Source: Mycobacterium sp. BK086 (lineage in GTDB: Bacteria > Actinomycetota > Actinomycetes > Mycobacteriales > Mycobacteriaceae). From it: a stretch of 64,000 nucleotides of DNA. How positions within the stretch are numbered: position 1 is the stretch's first letter; each line of letters begins with the position of its first letter. Positions 33,756 through 41,370 of this stretch are shown in pieces. A model generated the notes under the pieces. That model ran no database searches. It worked only from the letters and a program-made list of their open reading frames with translations, and was not told the origin of the DNA. Position numbers and translations under genes: made by a program. Location: contig SNWL01000007.1 of the NCBI GenBank assembly GCA_004362315.1, forward strand, positions 186,001 to 250,000, in the 5' to 3' direction.

Positions 33756-35059
33756 GATGTCACCGCCGAGAGTCGCCATTCGCCGGGAACGCCCTTGAGT
33801 TCGTGGGTCCCGCGGTCCTCGAATTCCAGACCCGATCCGATCACCAAGTCCCGCAACGTACTTGAGACCAGGACGTCGTTCGGTCCCGCCTTCGCGCTCA
33901 CGCGAGCACCGATGTGGACACCGATACCGCCGATGTCGTCGCCGCGGACTTCGCACTCGCCGGTGTGCAGGCCGGCCCGCACCTGGATACCGAGCGCGTG
34001 CACCGCGTCGCGAATTGCCATGGCGCAGCGAATCGCTCGCTGGGGACCGTCGAACATGGCCAGGAAGCTGTCGCCGGACGTGCTGACCTCGCGGCCCCGG
34101 AAGCGGGCGAGCTGTGCACGCACGACTGCATCGTGGGCGTCGAGCAGTGCACGCCAGTCCCGGTCGCCCATCTGCGCCGCGCGCCGGGTCGAATCGACGA
34201 TGTCGGTGAACAGCACGGTGGCCAGAACACGGTCGTCGGCGACGTCGGGCTGATGGCCGGTGAGGAACGTCGCGATCTCGTCGAAGGAATCGCGCCACGG
34301 TTCGACGACGTGGTAGAGGTTTCGCCCGAGCAGTTCAACGAATTTCGAGCCTTCGATGTAATCGGCGACAGCCTTGCCTCTCTCGGGCGGGATGAAGGGA
34401 TCGTTGCGGTGGTGGATCAGGAGCGTGGGGACACGGACGGCCGGAAAGATGGCGTGCGCGTTCGCCTCGGTGAGAAGCGGCAACATGACTTCCGCAGTGC
34501 GTGGGCTCGCCGCGAGGCGTTCGTGTCGTGCCCACGCGGCCCGGATTTCCTCATTCCACGGCATATCCGGATTGATCAGGTGCTCCAATTCACCGGTTCC
34601 CCACATGGCCGCGGCCGTGGCAACGATGTCCTGCATCGATTCCGTCCGGTTCAAGCCATCTGGGGTGCTTTCCGGCAAGACCAGTGCGGTCGTGCGGGAC
34701 GGATACGTCGCGGCGAACAACGCGGCAGTGTGGATCGCGCCTGCGTAGGCGACCAGTGTTGCGTCCGAGACGTCGAGGGCGTCCAGCACCGCCGTGATGC
34801 TGTCGGTCCATTGCTCCAAGGTGGGCATTGCACCCGGCTCGAGAGGATCGGACGCTCCGCTGCCCGGTTGATCGAACAAGATCAGGCGGCCCAGCGATGT
34901 CATCGCCTCCATCCAGCCCTGAACGCCGGGCAGGTCGGGAAAGACTTCGCAGTTCGTGAACCAGTTCGGGACGAACACGATGTCGCGCTCGCCCTTGGGT
35001 GATGCGCGATAGGCGACACGCAAATCTCCGTTCATCGCATAGCGCGTTTCGGAGAACAC
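33752..35059 (-). CDS. Alpha/beta-hydrolase-like domain fused to class III nucleotide cyclase
   Basis: A fusion of 435 residues with the architecture of M. tuberculosis Rv1900c. Residues ~1-265 form an alpha/beta hydrolase fold, but the nucleophile elbow at 104-108 reads A-Y-A-G-A instead of G-x-S-x-G, so the serine is Ala106. The segment usually holding the catalytic His reads GRNLYH. Residues ~275-435 are a class III cyclase: metal aspartates Asp286 (FTDIVDST) and Asp330 (TSGDSF) are present, the adenine-selecting Lys position is Ser326, and the transition-state region is VHIGARV. It starts at a GTG and overlaps the PPOX gene by 4 bp. Confidence 0.88.
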   Translation of the reverse strand: MFSETRYAMNGDLRVAYRASPKGERDIVFVPNWFTNCEVFPDLPGVQGWMEAMTSLGRLILFDQPGSGASDPLEPGAMPTLEQWTDSITAVLDALDVSDATLVAYAGAIHTAALFAATYPSRTTALVLPESTPDGLNRTESMQDIVATAAAMWGTGELEHLINPDMPWNEEIRAAWARHERLAASPRTAEVMLPLLTEANAHAIFPAVRVPTLLIHHRNDPFIPPERGKAVADYIEGSKFVELLGRNLYHVVEPWRDSFDEIATFLTGHQPDVADDRVLATVLFTDIVDSTRRAAQMGDRDWRALLDAHDAVVRAQLARFRGREVSTSGDSFLAMFDGPQRAIRCAMAIRDAVHALGIQVRAGLHTGECEVRGDDIGGIGVHIGARVSAKAGPNDVLVSSTLRDLVIGSGLEFEDRGTHELKGVPGEWRLSAVTS

Positions 35060-35084
35060 GGCGGAATTCTAGGCCGCGGGAGGC

Positions 35085-35834
35085 CTACGAGGACGGCGTT
35101 GCGATGACGGCGGTCGCGTGGTTTTCCGCGTCCACTCCGTCGGCGCCGACGACCCGCTCCAGGCGCGCGCGCAACTCGGCTTGTGTCTGCTCGTCGAGGG
35201 TGAGCACGTTCGAATGGGTGAACACCATGCGCACCCAGTCGTCGCCGGGATAGTGCCGGTGTTCGTCTACGTGGCGACGTTCGACGGCGTAGCCATGGTC
35301 CGCGAATGTTGTTGGTAGATCATCACTGTGGACGGCGTCGATTGGACGCCGCTCCGAACTACCGAGTAAACCGGTGAATGCCTTGTCCAGCTCTGCCCGG
35401 CTTGGCGCGATGGGGGTTATCCGGTTCGACAGCAGGGCGAGGTGTCCGGCGGGGGTGAGGATCGATGCGACCTTGTCCAGCGCGGAGTGCGGCTCAACCC
35501 AGTGGAATGACTGGGCGAAGACCACGAGATCGAACAGTCTGTCGCCGGGATCCCAGTCCTCGAATGTCGCCTGCTCCACTCGGATGCCGTTGGCTTCAGC
35601 AACGTGTGCCATACGAGGGTCGGGCTCGATCGCGAGAACCTCAGCTCCCGCGTCGCGCAGTTGCACCGACGCGATCCCGGTTCCCGCCCCGACGTCGAGG
35701 ACACGCATACCGTCGCGCTCGACCAGTCCGGCGATCAGGCTATGCGGGTAGCGCGGGCGGTAGCGGTGGTAACTGTCCGCGGCCACACCGAACGCGCCGG
35801 CCCGGCGGCGGTTGGTATGGGTTGGTTGATCCAT
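35085..35834 (-). CDS. Class I SAM-dependent methyltransferase
   Basis: A protein of 249 residues with the Rossmann methyltransferase motifs: motif I VLDVGAGTG (about 45-53), the acidic end of strand 2 in AIEPDPRM, and the FDLVVFAQSFHWVEP segment of the UbiE/COQ5-like (methyltransferase type 11) group. The N-terminal FGVAADSYHRYRPRYP is common in mycobacterial members of this group. The substrate cannot be inferred. It starts 25 bp upstream of the cyclase gene on the same strand and is divergent from the SOS-boxed HNH gene. Confidence 0.85.
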   Translation of the reverse strand: MDQPTHTNRRRAGAFGVAADSYHRYRPRYPHSLIAGLVERDGMRVLDVGAGTGIASVQLRDAGAEVLAIEPDPRMAHVAEANGIRVEQATFEDWDPGDRLFDLVVFAQSFHWVEPHSALDKVASILTPAGHLALLSNRITPIAPSRAELDKAFTGLLGSSERRPIDAVHSDDLPTTFADHGYAVERRHVDEHRHYPGDDWVRMVFTHSNVLTLDEQTQAELRARLERVVGADGVDAENHATAVIATPSS

Positions 35835-35884
35835 GCATCCAGGATGCGCCGATCGATTGGGAGAAAACTGTCACCCAGTCGACG

Positions 35885-35890
35885 TACTAT
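35885..35890 (+). promoter_or_regulatory. Candidate -10 element (TACTAT) of the DUF222-HNH gene
   Basis: TACTAT lies 7 nt before the ATG at 35898. It shares its last base with the SOS box, so LexA binding would block the promoter. Confidence 0.5.
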
Positions 35891-35905
35891 CGAACATATG
35901 TTCGG
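35890..35905 (+). promoter_or_regulatory. Mycobacterial SOS (LexA) box over the start of the DUF222-HNH gene
   Basis: TCGAAC-ATAT-GTTCGG matches the mycobacterial LexA consensus TCGAAC-N4-GTTCGA at 11 of 12 defined bases; only the last base differs. The box overlaps the presumed transcription start and the ATG (35898-35900). Confidence 0.75.
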
Positions 35906-37349
35906 AGGAAGTCAGTATCACGAGTACTGGGAGCCGTCCCCCACGGACGAGTCACGTGCGCTGCTGACCAGCATTTGCACTTCCGCACGAACGGAAAACC
36001 AGGGGGCGGCCCGCCGGCTCCTCTCGGTCGCCGAGTTGTTTGAGCTTCGTCGTCGCGAACGTGGCGAGCGTGAAACCTGGGCGGTGGACACCTGGGCCGC
36101 GGTGGGCGCCGAATTGGCTGCCGCGCTTCGCGTCAGCGTCGGCAAGGCCGGCGGCTTCATGACCAACGGACTGGCGATGAGGCAGCTGCCCGAAGTCGCG
36201 GCGGTGTTCCTCGCCGGCGACATCGATATGCAGATGTTCCAGACGGTCGTGTTCCGTACAGGCCTCATCACCGATGCCGCAATCTTGGCTGAGGTCGACC
36301 GCCAGCTGGCCGCCCGTGCGGCCCGGTGGCCGTCGATGACGGACGGGAAGCTGGCTTCCGAGATCGATCGCGTTGTGATCAAGCACGACCCCGATGCCGT
36401 GCGGCGCCGCCGCCAGCGGGCCAAGGATCGTGAAGTGATCGTCGGCGACGATATGGATGGCTGCACCGAAGTCATCGCGCGTGTGTTGTCCACCGACGCG
36501 CAGGCATTCGACCAACGGCTCGATGCGCTGGCGAAGACGGTCTGCGAGGCCGATCCGCGGACTCTCGCTCAGCGCCGCGCCGACGCCTATGGTGCGCTGG
36601 CTGCGCGCGCCGACCGGTTGGCCTGCCAGTGCGGTGATCCGAACTGCCCCGCGGCCGACAAGCCGGCCCCAGCGCCGGTCGTCATCCACGTCGTCGCCGA
36701 GGAAGCCACCCTGCGGGGACGCTCGGACACACCGGCATACGTATTGGGTTCCGACACATTGATTCCGGGCGAGCTGCTGATCGAGCTGGCGAAGCAGGCT
36801 CGGCTCAGCCCGCTGATCCACCCCGCCGATCTTTCGGCTGAGCCTGGGTACCGCCCGTCGCGTGGGTTGGCCGACTTCATCCGTGCCCGCGACCTCACCT
36901 GCCGCGGCCCGGGCTGCGACAAGCCCGCCACGCAGTGCGATCTGGACCATACGATCCCGCACGGTCCGACCCATGCCGGCAACGTGAAATGTCTCTGCCG
37001 CCGATGCCACATTCTGAAGACCTTCTGGGGCTGGCGTGACAAACAATTGGCGGACGGCACGGTCATCTGGACCCTGCCCGGCAACCAGACCTACGTCACC
37101 ACGCCGGGCAGTGCCCTGTTGTTCCCGAGTCTGATGGCTCCGACCCCCGCTCCCGAAGCCCGCCCGGCAACCGAAGCCGACGGCGATCGCACCGTCCGGA
37201 TGCCGCGACGCAAGACGACTCGGGCACAGAATCGGGCCAAGTACGTCGCGGCCGAGCGCAGCCGCAATCGGGAGCTGCGACGTGCCCGCCACCACGTCTT
37301 GTTGGGCTCCTCGCGGCCAGCAAACGACCACGACCCGCCGCCTTTTTAA
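35898..37349 (+). CDS. DUF222-HNH endonuclease-type protein (13E12 family), SOS-regulated
   Basis: A protein of 483 residues. The N-terminal DUF222 region (about 20-250) is helical. The C-terminal HNH motif reads CRGPGCDKPATQCDLDH, IPHGPTHAGNVKCLCRRCH, with paired cysteines for a structural zinc. This is the 13E12-repeat family, some of whose members in M. tuberculosis are LexA targets. The ATG at 35898 is chosen over further upstream codons because a -10 hexamer lies 7 nt before it; no usable ribosome-binding site exists. The tail (430-483) is very basic and may bind DNA. DNA cleavage is inferred. Confidence 0.87.
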   Translation: MFGGSQYHEYWEPSPTDESRALLTSICTSARTENQGAARRLLSVAELFELRRRERGERETWAVDTWAAVGAELAAALRVSVGKAGGFMTNGLAMRQLPEVAAVFLAGDIDMQMFQTVVFRTGLITDAAILAEVDRQLAARAARWPSMTDGKLASEIDRVVIKHDPDAVRRRRQRAKDREVIVGDDMDGCTEVIARVLSTDAQAFDQRLDALAKTVCEADPRTLAQRRADAYGALAARADRLACQCGDPNCPAADKPAPAPVVIHVVAEEATLRGRSDTPAYVLGSDTLIPGELLIELAKQARLSPLIHPADLSAEPGYRPSRGLADFIRARDLTCRGPGCDKPATQCDLDHTIPHGPTHAGNVKCLCRRCHILKTFWGWRDKQLADGTVIWTLPGNQTYVTTPGSALLFPSLMAPTPAPEARPATEADGDRTVRMPRRKTTRAQNRAKYVAAERSRNRELRRARHHVLLGSSRPANDHDPPPF

Positions 37350-37375
37350 GCGCCCTGGCAAAGGGCTGTGCTTTT
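37350..37375 (+). terminator. Intrinsic terminator candidate after the DUF222-HNH gene
   Basis: GCCCT (37352-37356) and AGGGC (37362-37366) form a 5-bp stem with a 5-nt loop, followed a few bases later by TTTT (37372-37375). It starts directly after the stop codon. Confidence 0.4.
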
Positions 37376-37388
37376 GACGGGGTCCATA

Positions 37389-37394
37389 TAGCAT
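37389..37394 (+). promoter_or_regulatory. Candidate -10 element (TAGCAT) of the DUF4436 gene
   Basis: TAGCAT lies 7 nt before the GTG at 37402. The overlapping TATAGC is an alternative. Confidence 0.4.
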
Positions 37395-37401
37395 TCCCGG
37401 C

Positions 37402-38298
37402 GTGACCACGACCCCTGTTGAGCCGGCGACCCCGGCTCCCGCCGCCAAGCGCGGTAAGACCGTCGGCATCCTCGTGGTGCTGGTGGTGGTGCTTGCCTAC
37501 ATCGTCACGTTGTTCGGCTATTGGTGGCTGTCCGGCTCAGCCAAGGAGTTAGAGGCGTCGGGCGAAGGCAATGGATCAGAGACAACAGTCCTGATCACGC
37601 TGCAGACCCTGCGCACCGTCGACTACAAGGTCGACGCGAAAGTGCTTGTCATCCCGGCGGACTCGTTGGTCGACGAGAAGCTGGATGTTCTCAAGGAAGA
37701 CATCGCGGTCCGGTTACACCCGTGGAACTCCTTGGGAGACTTGAAGTATCCGGCAGGTGCGTCACCGGCAGAGGTGAGCACGACCATCGATGTCGACGGC
37801 GATGTGAACACCTGGCCGTTCGATCGGTACCAGACCCAGGGCATCAGCGCCGACATCCTGGTCGGTGAGGGTGAGGATCGCAAGATCATCCCGGCCAAGG
37901 TCGAGATTGCCGGCGCCCTGCAGGGCTGGGATCTTTCCAGCGAGCAGGTTCCGCCCTCTCCGAACGCCAAGGGCGACGGCGACGCCACCCAGGTCACCTT
38001 CAGCCGCGCGCTCGGCCCGCTGGCGTTCGACCTCGGCATCGTTATCGTCCTGCTCACGCTGCCGACCATCGCGATCTTCACCTCGATACTGGTGATCACC
38101 AGGCGCAAGCAATTCCAGATGCCGTTCGCAACCTGGTATGCCGCAATGCTCTTCGCGATCGTGCCGCTGCGCAACATCCTGCCCGGCGCACCGCCGCCAG
38201 GCGCCTGGATCGACATGGCCCTAGTGCTGTGGGTGATCGTCGCTCTGGTCGCCGCGATGGTGATGGTCGTCATCTCCTGGTTCAAACAGGTCGACTAG
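37402..38298 (+). CDS. DUF4436 membrane protein
   Basis: A protein of 298 residues. One helix near residues 22-46 is followed by an extracytoplasmic beta-rich domain (about 55-205) and a cluster of three C-terminal helices (about 210-295) with ILVITRRKQFQMPFATWYAAMLFAIVPLRN. This layout fits DUF4436, a family frequent in mycobacteria and nocardiae with no assigned function. It has its own candidate leaderless promoter. Its end touches a short minus-strand remnant of the AI-2E gene tail, listed separately. Confidence 0.82.
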   Translation: MTTTPVEPATPAPAAKRGKTVGILVVLVVVLAYIVTLFGYWWLSGSAKELEASGEGNGSETTVLITLQTLRTVDYKVDAKVLVIPADSLVDEKLDVLKEDIAVRLHPWNSLGDLKYPAGASPAEVSTTIDVDGDVNTWPFDRYQTQGISADILVGEGEDRKIIPAKVEIAGALQGWDLSSEQVPPSPNAKGDGDATQVTFSRALGPLAFDLGIVIVLLTLPTIAIFTSILVITRRKQFQMPFATWYAAMLFAIVPLRNILPGAPPPGAWIDMALVLWVIVALVAAMVMVVISWFKQVD

Positions 38299-38339
38299 TC
38301 TTCGGCCGCGTCGCCGTCCGCAGCTGTATCGATCAGTTT
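38295..38339 (-). pseudogene. Possible remnant of the 3' end of the AI-2E family gene
   Basis: On the minus strand this stretch reads KLIDTAADGDAAED-stop, close to the real end of the AI-2E gene at 39423 (ATAAAADGEPSED-stop). The two ends share the identical 11-mer GACTAGTCTTC. The frame is not preceded by more of the gene. It may be a duplicated tail left when the aldo/keto reductase gene came to lie between the two genes, or a chance acidic sequence. Confidence 0.35.
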
Positions 38340-38401
38340 TCCTGAGCGATGTGGTGCGAGCGCGTGCAAAATCCCGTCACGACTCAGATGATCCTTGAGT
38401 T

Positions 38402-39406
38402 ATGGGCTATGTAGCTGACGCAAACCGTTACAACGTCATCGAATACGCGCGCAGCGGTAGAAGCGGTCTGATGCTGCCCCGTATCTCTCTGGGGCTGTGG
38501 AACAACTTCGGCGACGACCGACCTCTCGAGATCCAGCGCGCCATCGTGCGGCGCGCCTTCGATCTTGGCGTGATCCACTTCGACGCGGCCAATAATTACG
38601 GCCCTCCCGCCGGATCGGCGGAGAGAAATTTCGGTCGCATTCTCGAACAGGACCTCCGAGCCCACCGCGACGAGATCGTCATCTCGACGAAGGCCGGCTA
38701 CGACATGTCCGAGGGGCCTTACGGCGAGTGGGGATCGCGCAAGACGATGCTCTCCTCACTCGACCAGTCCCTGTCCCGGCTGAACGTCGACTACGTCGAT
38801 ATCTTCTATTCCCATCGGCCTGACCCCAACACACCCATCGAAGAGACCATGGGTGCCTTGGCCCACGCCGTTCGTCAGGGCAAAGCTCTCTATGTCGGAA
38901 TCTCAAACTACGATCCGGCCGAAACCCGTTCCGCTGCCAGCGCTCTGAAGGCGGAGGGTGTGCCCCTGACGATCCATCAACCGTGTTACAACATGTTCGA
39001 TCGCGCCCCAGAGCAAGGCCTGTGGGAGGCGATCACGGAGATCGGTGCCGGCAGCATCGTCTACTCCCCATTGGCCCAGGGCCTGCTGACTTCGCGCTAT
39101 CTCAACGGTGTTCCGGCCGGCTCGCGAGCCAGCGTGGGCCGCTGGATGACTGAGGCCAACATCTCCGAGGTCTATCTAGAGCGGGCCCGCGGTCTCGATG
39201 CCATAGCAAGACAACGCGGCCAATCGCTCGCGCAGCTGGCGATCGCCTGGGTGCTTCGGCAGCCGGCGGTGACCAGTGCCCTGGTCGGTGCGTCGAGCGT
39301 CGCTCAACTCGAAGACAGTCTGCAGGCATTGAACAACCTCGACATCACCGACGACGAACTGGCGCACATCGAGGCCTTCGCAGTAGACGGCACCGGTGAA
39401 CTGTGA
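38402..39406 (+). CDS. Aldo/keto reductase (YghZ-like)
   Basis: An NADPH-dependent reductase of 334 residues with a TIM-barrel fold. The catalytic tetrad can be placed: Asp and Tyr in HFDAANNYGPP (about 59-69), Lys in VISTKAGYD and His in FYSHRPDP. The GSAERNFGRIL and YNMFDR stretches are typical of the AKR14/YghZ (L-glyceraldehyde-3-phosphate reductase) group, which also contains Kv-beta-like proteins. Substrate is inferred only at the level of small aldehydes. It is flanked by two similar copies of the AI-2E gene tail, which suggests a later arrival. Confidence 0.88.
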   Translation: MGYVADANRYNVIEYARSGRSGLMLPRISLGLWNNFGDDRPLEIQRAIVRRAFDLGVIHFDAANNYGPPAGSAERNFGRILEQDLRAHRDEIVISTKAGYDMSEGPYGEWGSRKTMLSSLDQSLSRLNVDYVDIFYSHRPDPNTPIEETMGALAHAVRQGKALYVGISNYDPAETRSAASALKAEGVPLTIHQPCYNMFDRAPEQGLWEAITEIGAGSIVYSPLAQGLLTSRYLNGVPAGSRASVGRWMTEANISEVYLERARGLDAIARQRGQSLAQLAIAWVLRQPAVTSALVGASSVAQLEDSLQALNNLDITDDELAHIEAFAVDGTGEL

Positions 39407-39422
39407 GACTGCCTGGGCCTGA

Positions 39423-40592
39423 CTAGTCTTCCGAAGGCTCGCCGTCCGCGGCGGCCGCCGTCGCATCAGCTTCAGCCCGAAGGCGCCGCCGGAACATTCG
39501 GCGGCGCTTTTCTGGTGGTTCGTGCGATGTCATCTCCACGCCCTTGTACACGGCCAGGTACACCGAGATCGTCGTAACGATGATGATCATCAGCACGGGG
39601 CCCAGCACGATGCCCCAGAAGCCGAACATCGCGATACCCGAGAACACCGCCAGCAGCATCAGGGCCGGATCCAGCCGGGCCTCGCGCGGCACCAGGATCG
39701 GTCGCAGGAAGTTGTCGACGTTGGTGACGCCGATGATGTGGAACAGCACCACGAACAGACCGCCGCCGATGTTGCCGAAGAACATCATCCCGATGCCGAA
39801 CGGGATCGTGATGATGCCGCTGCCCAGCGGGATCACCGACAATGCGGTCAGGAAGATCGCGAAGATGAAGAACCCCTGGTGGAAGCCGCCGATGTAGATC
39901 GACGCCGCGCCCAGCACGCCCTGCACCAGCGCGATGATGAACTGGCCCTTGACAGTTCCCTTGACCATCGCGCCCATCTTGGCCAGATAGAGGTCGGTGA
40001 CCTCCTCGCCCAGCGGGTTGAGCCTGCGGATCAACAGGAGCAACTGCTGCTGATTGGTCAGCAGCGAGACCAGCACGTACAAGAAGATGATCGCGGAGGT
40101 GACCACGCCGATCACCCCGCCCGCGGCACCCTGCAGTGCGTGCAGCGCCCACCGGCCGAGGTTCTGGGAAACGCTGATCATCGTGTCGCGCAGCGAATCC
40201 GTCGAGACGGCGAAGTGGCCGAACGGCAGTTTGGCCAGCGCCTGGTTGACGTACTCGAGCGCGTTGTTGCCGACCGTGGACATGTCCGCGGTCTCCACCC
40301 AGTCCGCCACATGGATGACCATGTGCGAAATCTGAAGCACCGCAAGCGTTAACAACGCTCCAACGGGGATGATGACGGTCGCCAACGCGGCCAGCACCGT
40401 CAGTGTCGCCGACAGGCCGGACCCGAACCGTTGCCGGCACCGGTTGTACAGGGGAGTGAACAGATAGGCGACGATCGCCGCGATCACCACCAGGATGAAG
40501 TAGTGCCGCAGGAAGTACGCCCCCAACACCAGGGCGAGCAGCGTGATGATCGCCAGCGCGCGCTTCTGGGTCAGGGTGAATTCGGTGTTCAC
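39423..40592 (-). CDS. AI-2E family (TqsA/YdiK-type) membrane protein (Rv1101c homologue)
   Basis: A protein of 389 residues with about eight transmembrane helices: two at the N-terminus (about 13-45), one near 60-80, then a central cluster from ~150 and the conserved C-terminal block LSVIPLGSGIITIPFGIGMM, NVDNFLRPILVPREARLDP and GFWGIVLGPVLMIII. The family was named for autoinducer-2 export, but members also include Na+/H+ antiporters and others with no proven role. The C-terminal tail (from ~355) is basic, then acidic. It starts at a GTG 4 bp after the SDR gene and is the last gene of the KstR-boxed unit. Confidence 0.87.
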   Translation of the reverse strand: MNTEFTLTQKRALAIITLLALVLGAYFLRHYFILVVIAAIVAYLFTPLYNRCRQRFGSGLSATLTVLAALATVIIPVGALLTLAVLQISHMVIHVADWVETADMSTVGNNALEYVNQALAKLPFGHFAVSTDSLRDTMISVSQNLGRWALHALQGAAGGVIGVVTSAIIFLYVLVSLLTNQQQLLLLIRRLNPLGEEVTDLYLAKMGAMVKGTVKGQFIIALVQGVLGAASIYIGGFHQGFFIFAIFLTALSVIPLGSGIITIPFGIGMMFFGNIGGGLFVVLFHIIGVTNVDNFLRPILVPREARLDPALMLLAVFSGIAMFGFWGIVLGPVLMIIIVTTISVYLAVYKGVEMTSHEPPEKRRRMFRRRLRAEADATAAAADGEPSED

Positions 40593-40596
40593 CGAA

Positions 40597-41370
40597 CTAC
40601 TGATTCATCAGCCGGGTCAGGTGCTCTGCGATGTTCGGGTAGCGCTTCAAGTGCGCGCCGCCGTTGAGGTCGAGGATCTCTCCGGTCAGCCACGAGGACT
40701 GCGGCGAGCACAAGAACGCCACCGCGTCGGCGATGTCCTGCGGCGTGCCTGCCCGTCCCAGCGCGGTGTTCTCGACGTATTCGTCGACCACTCCGGGGAC
40801 CACGGCCGCGCCCTCGGTCAGTGGCGTGTGGACGAAGCCGGGTGCGACGGCGTTGACCCGAATCCCGCGCGGGCCCAACTCCAATGCCGCCACCTGTGTC
40901 AGCATCGACAGCCCGGCTTTGGCCGCACAGTAGGCACTCATCCCGATCGCCGGCTGGCGGGCGTTGAGCGACGTCAGCGACACCAACGTGCCGCCCTCGC
41001 CGAGATGACGCCCGGCGTGCTTGATCACGATGAACGCACCGTTGAGGCAGACGTCCACCACCGAGCGGAACTGCTCGACATCCAATTCGGTGATGACCCC
41101 GAACCCGCTGAACCCGGCACAGTTGACCACCACGTGCAGCCCGCCCTCGCGTGCCACCACATCGTCGAAAAGCGTTGCCACCGAGGCTTCGTCGGTGACC
41201 TCCACCGCCGCCCAGGTATGCGGTTCGCCCAGCGTCGCCCCGCGCTCCTGTGCCAGCTCGGTGTTGCGGTCGGCAATCGTCACCCGCGCACCCTGCGCCG
41301 CCAGTGTCTGTGCCGTCGCCCAGCCGATCCCGGAAGCGCCTCCGATGATGACCGCCACCCGTTCGCTCAT
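40597..41370 (-). CDS. SDR-family NAD(P)-dependent oxidoreductase
   Basis: A classical short-chain dehydrogenase of 257 residues. The cofactor motif is GGASGIG (about 9-15), followed by NCAG, the catalytic Ser in SLTSLNA, Tyr and Lys in SAYCAAKAG (Y-x-x-x-K) and the substrate-side VAPGFVHTPL. The ATG at 41370 overlaps the TGA of the upstream epimerase gene by 4 bp, so both are co-translated. A KstR-type box in front of that gene suggests a role in sterol or side-chain oxidation. The precise alcohol substrate is unknown. Confidence 0.88.
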   Translation of the reverse strand: MSERVAVIIGGASGIGWATAQTLAAQGARVTIADRNTELAQERGATLGEPHTWAAVEVTDEASVATLFDDVVAREGGLHVVVNCAGFSGFGVITELDVEQFRSVVDVCLNGAFIVIKHAGRHLGEGGTLVSLTSLNARQPAIGMSAYCAAKAGLSMLTQVAALELGPRGIRVNAVAPGFVHTPLTEGAAVVPGVVDEYVENTALGRAGTPQDIADAVAFLCSPQSSWLTGEILDLNGGAHLKRYPNIAEHLTRLMNQ

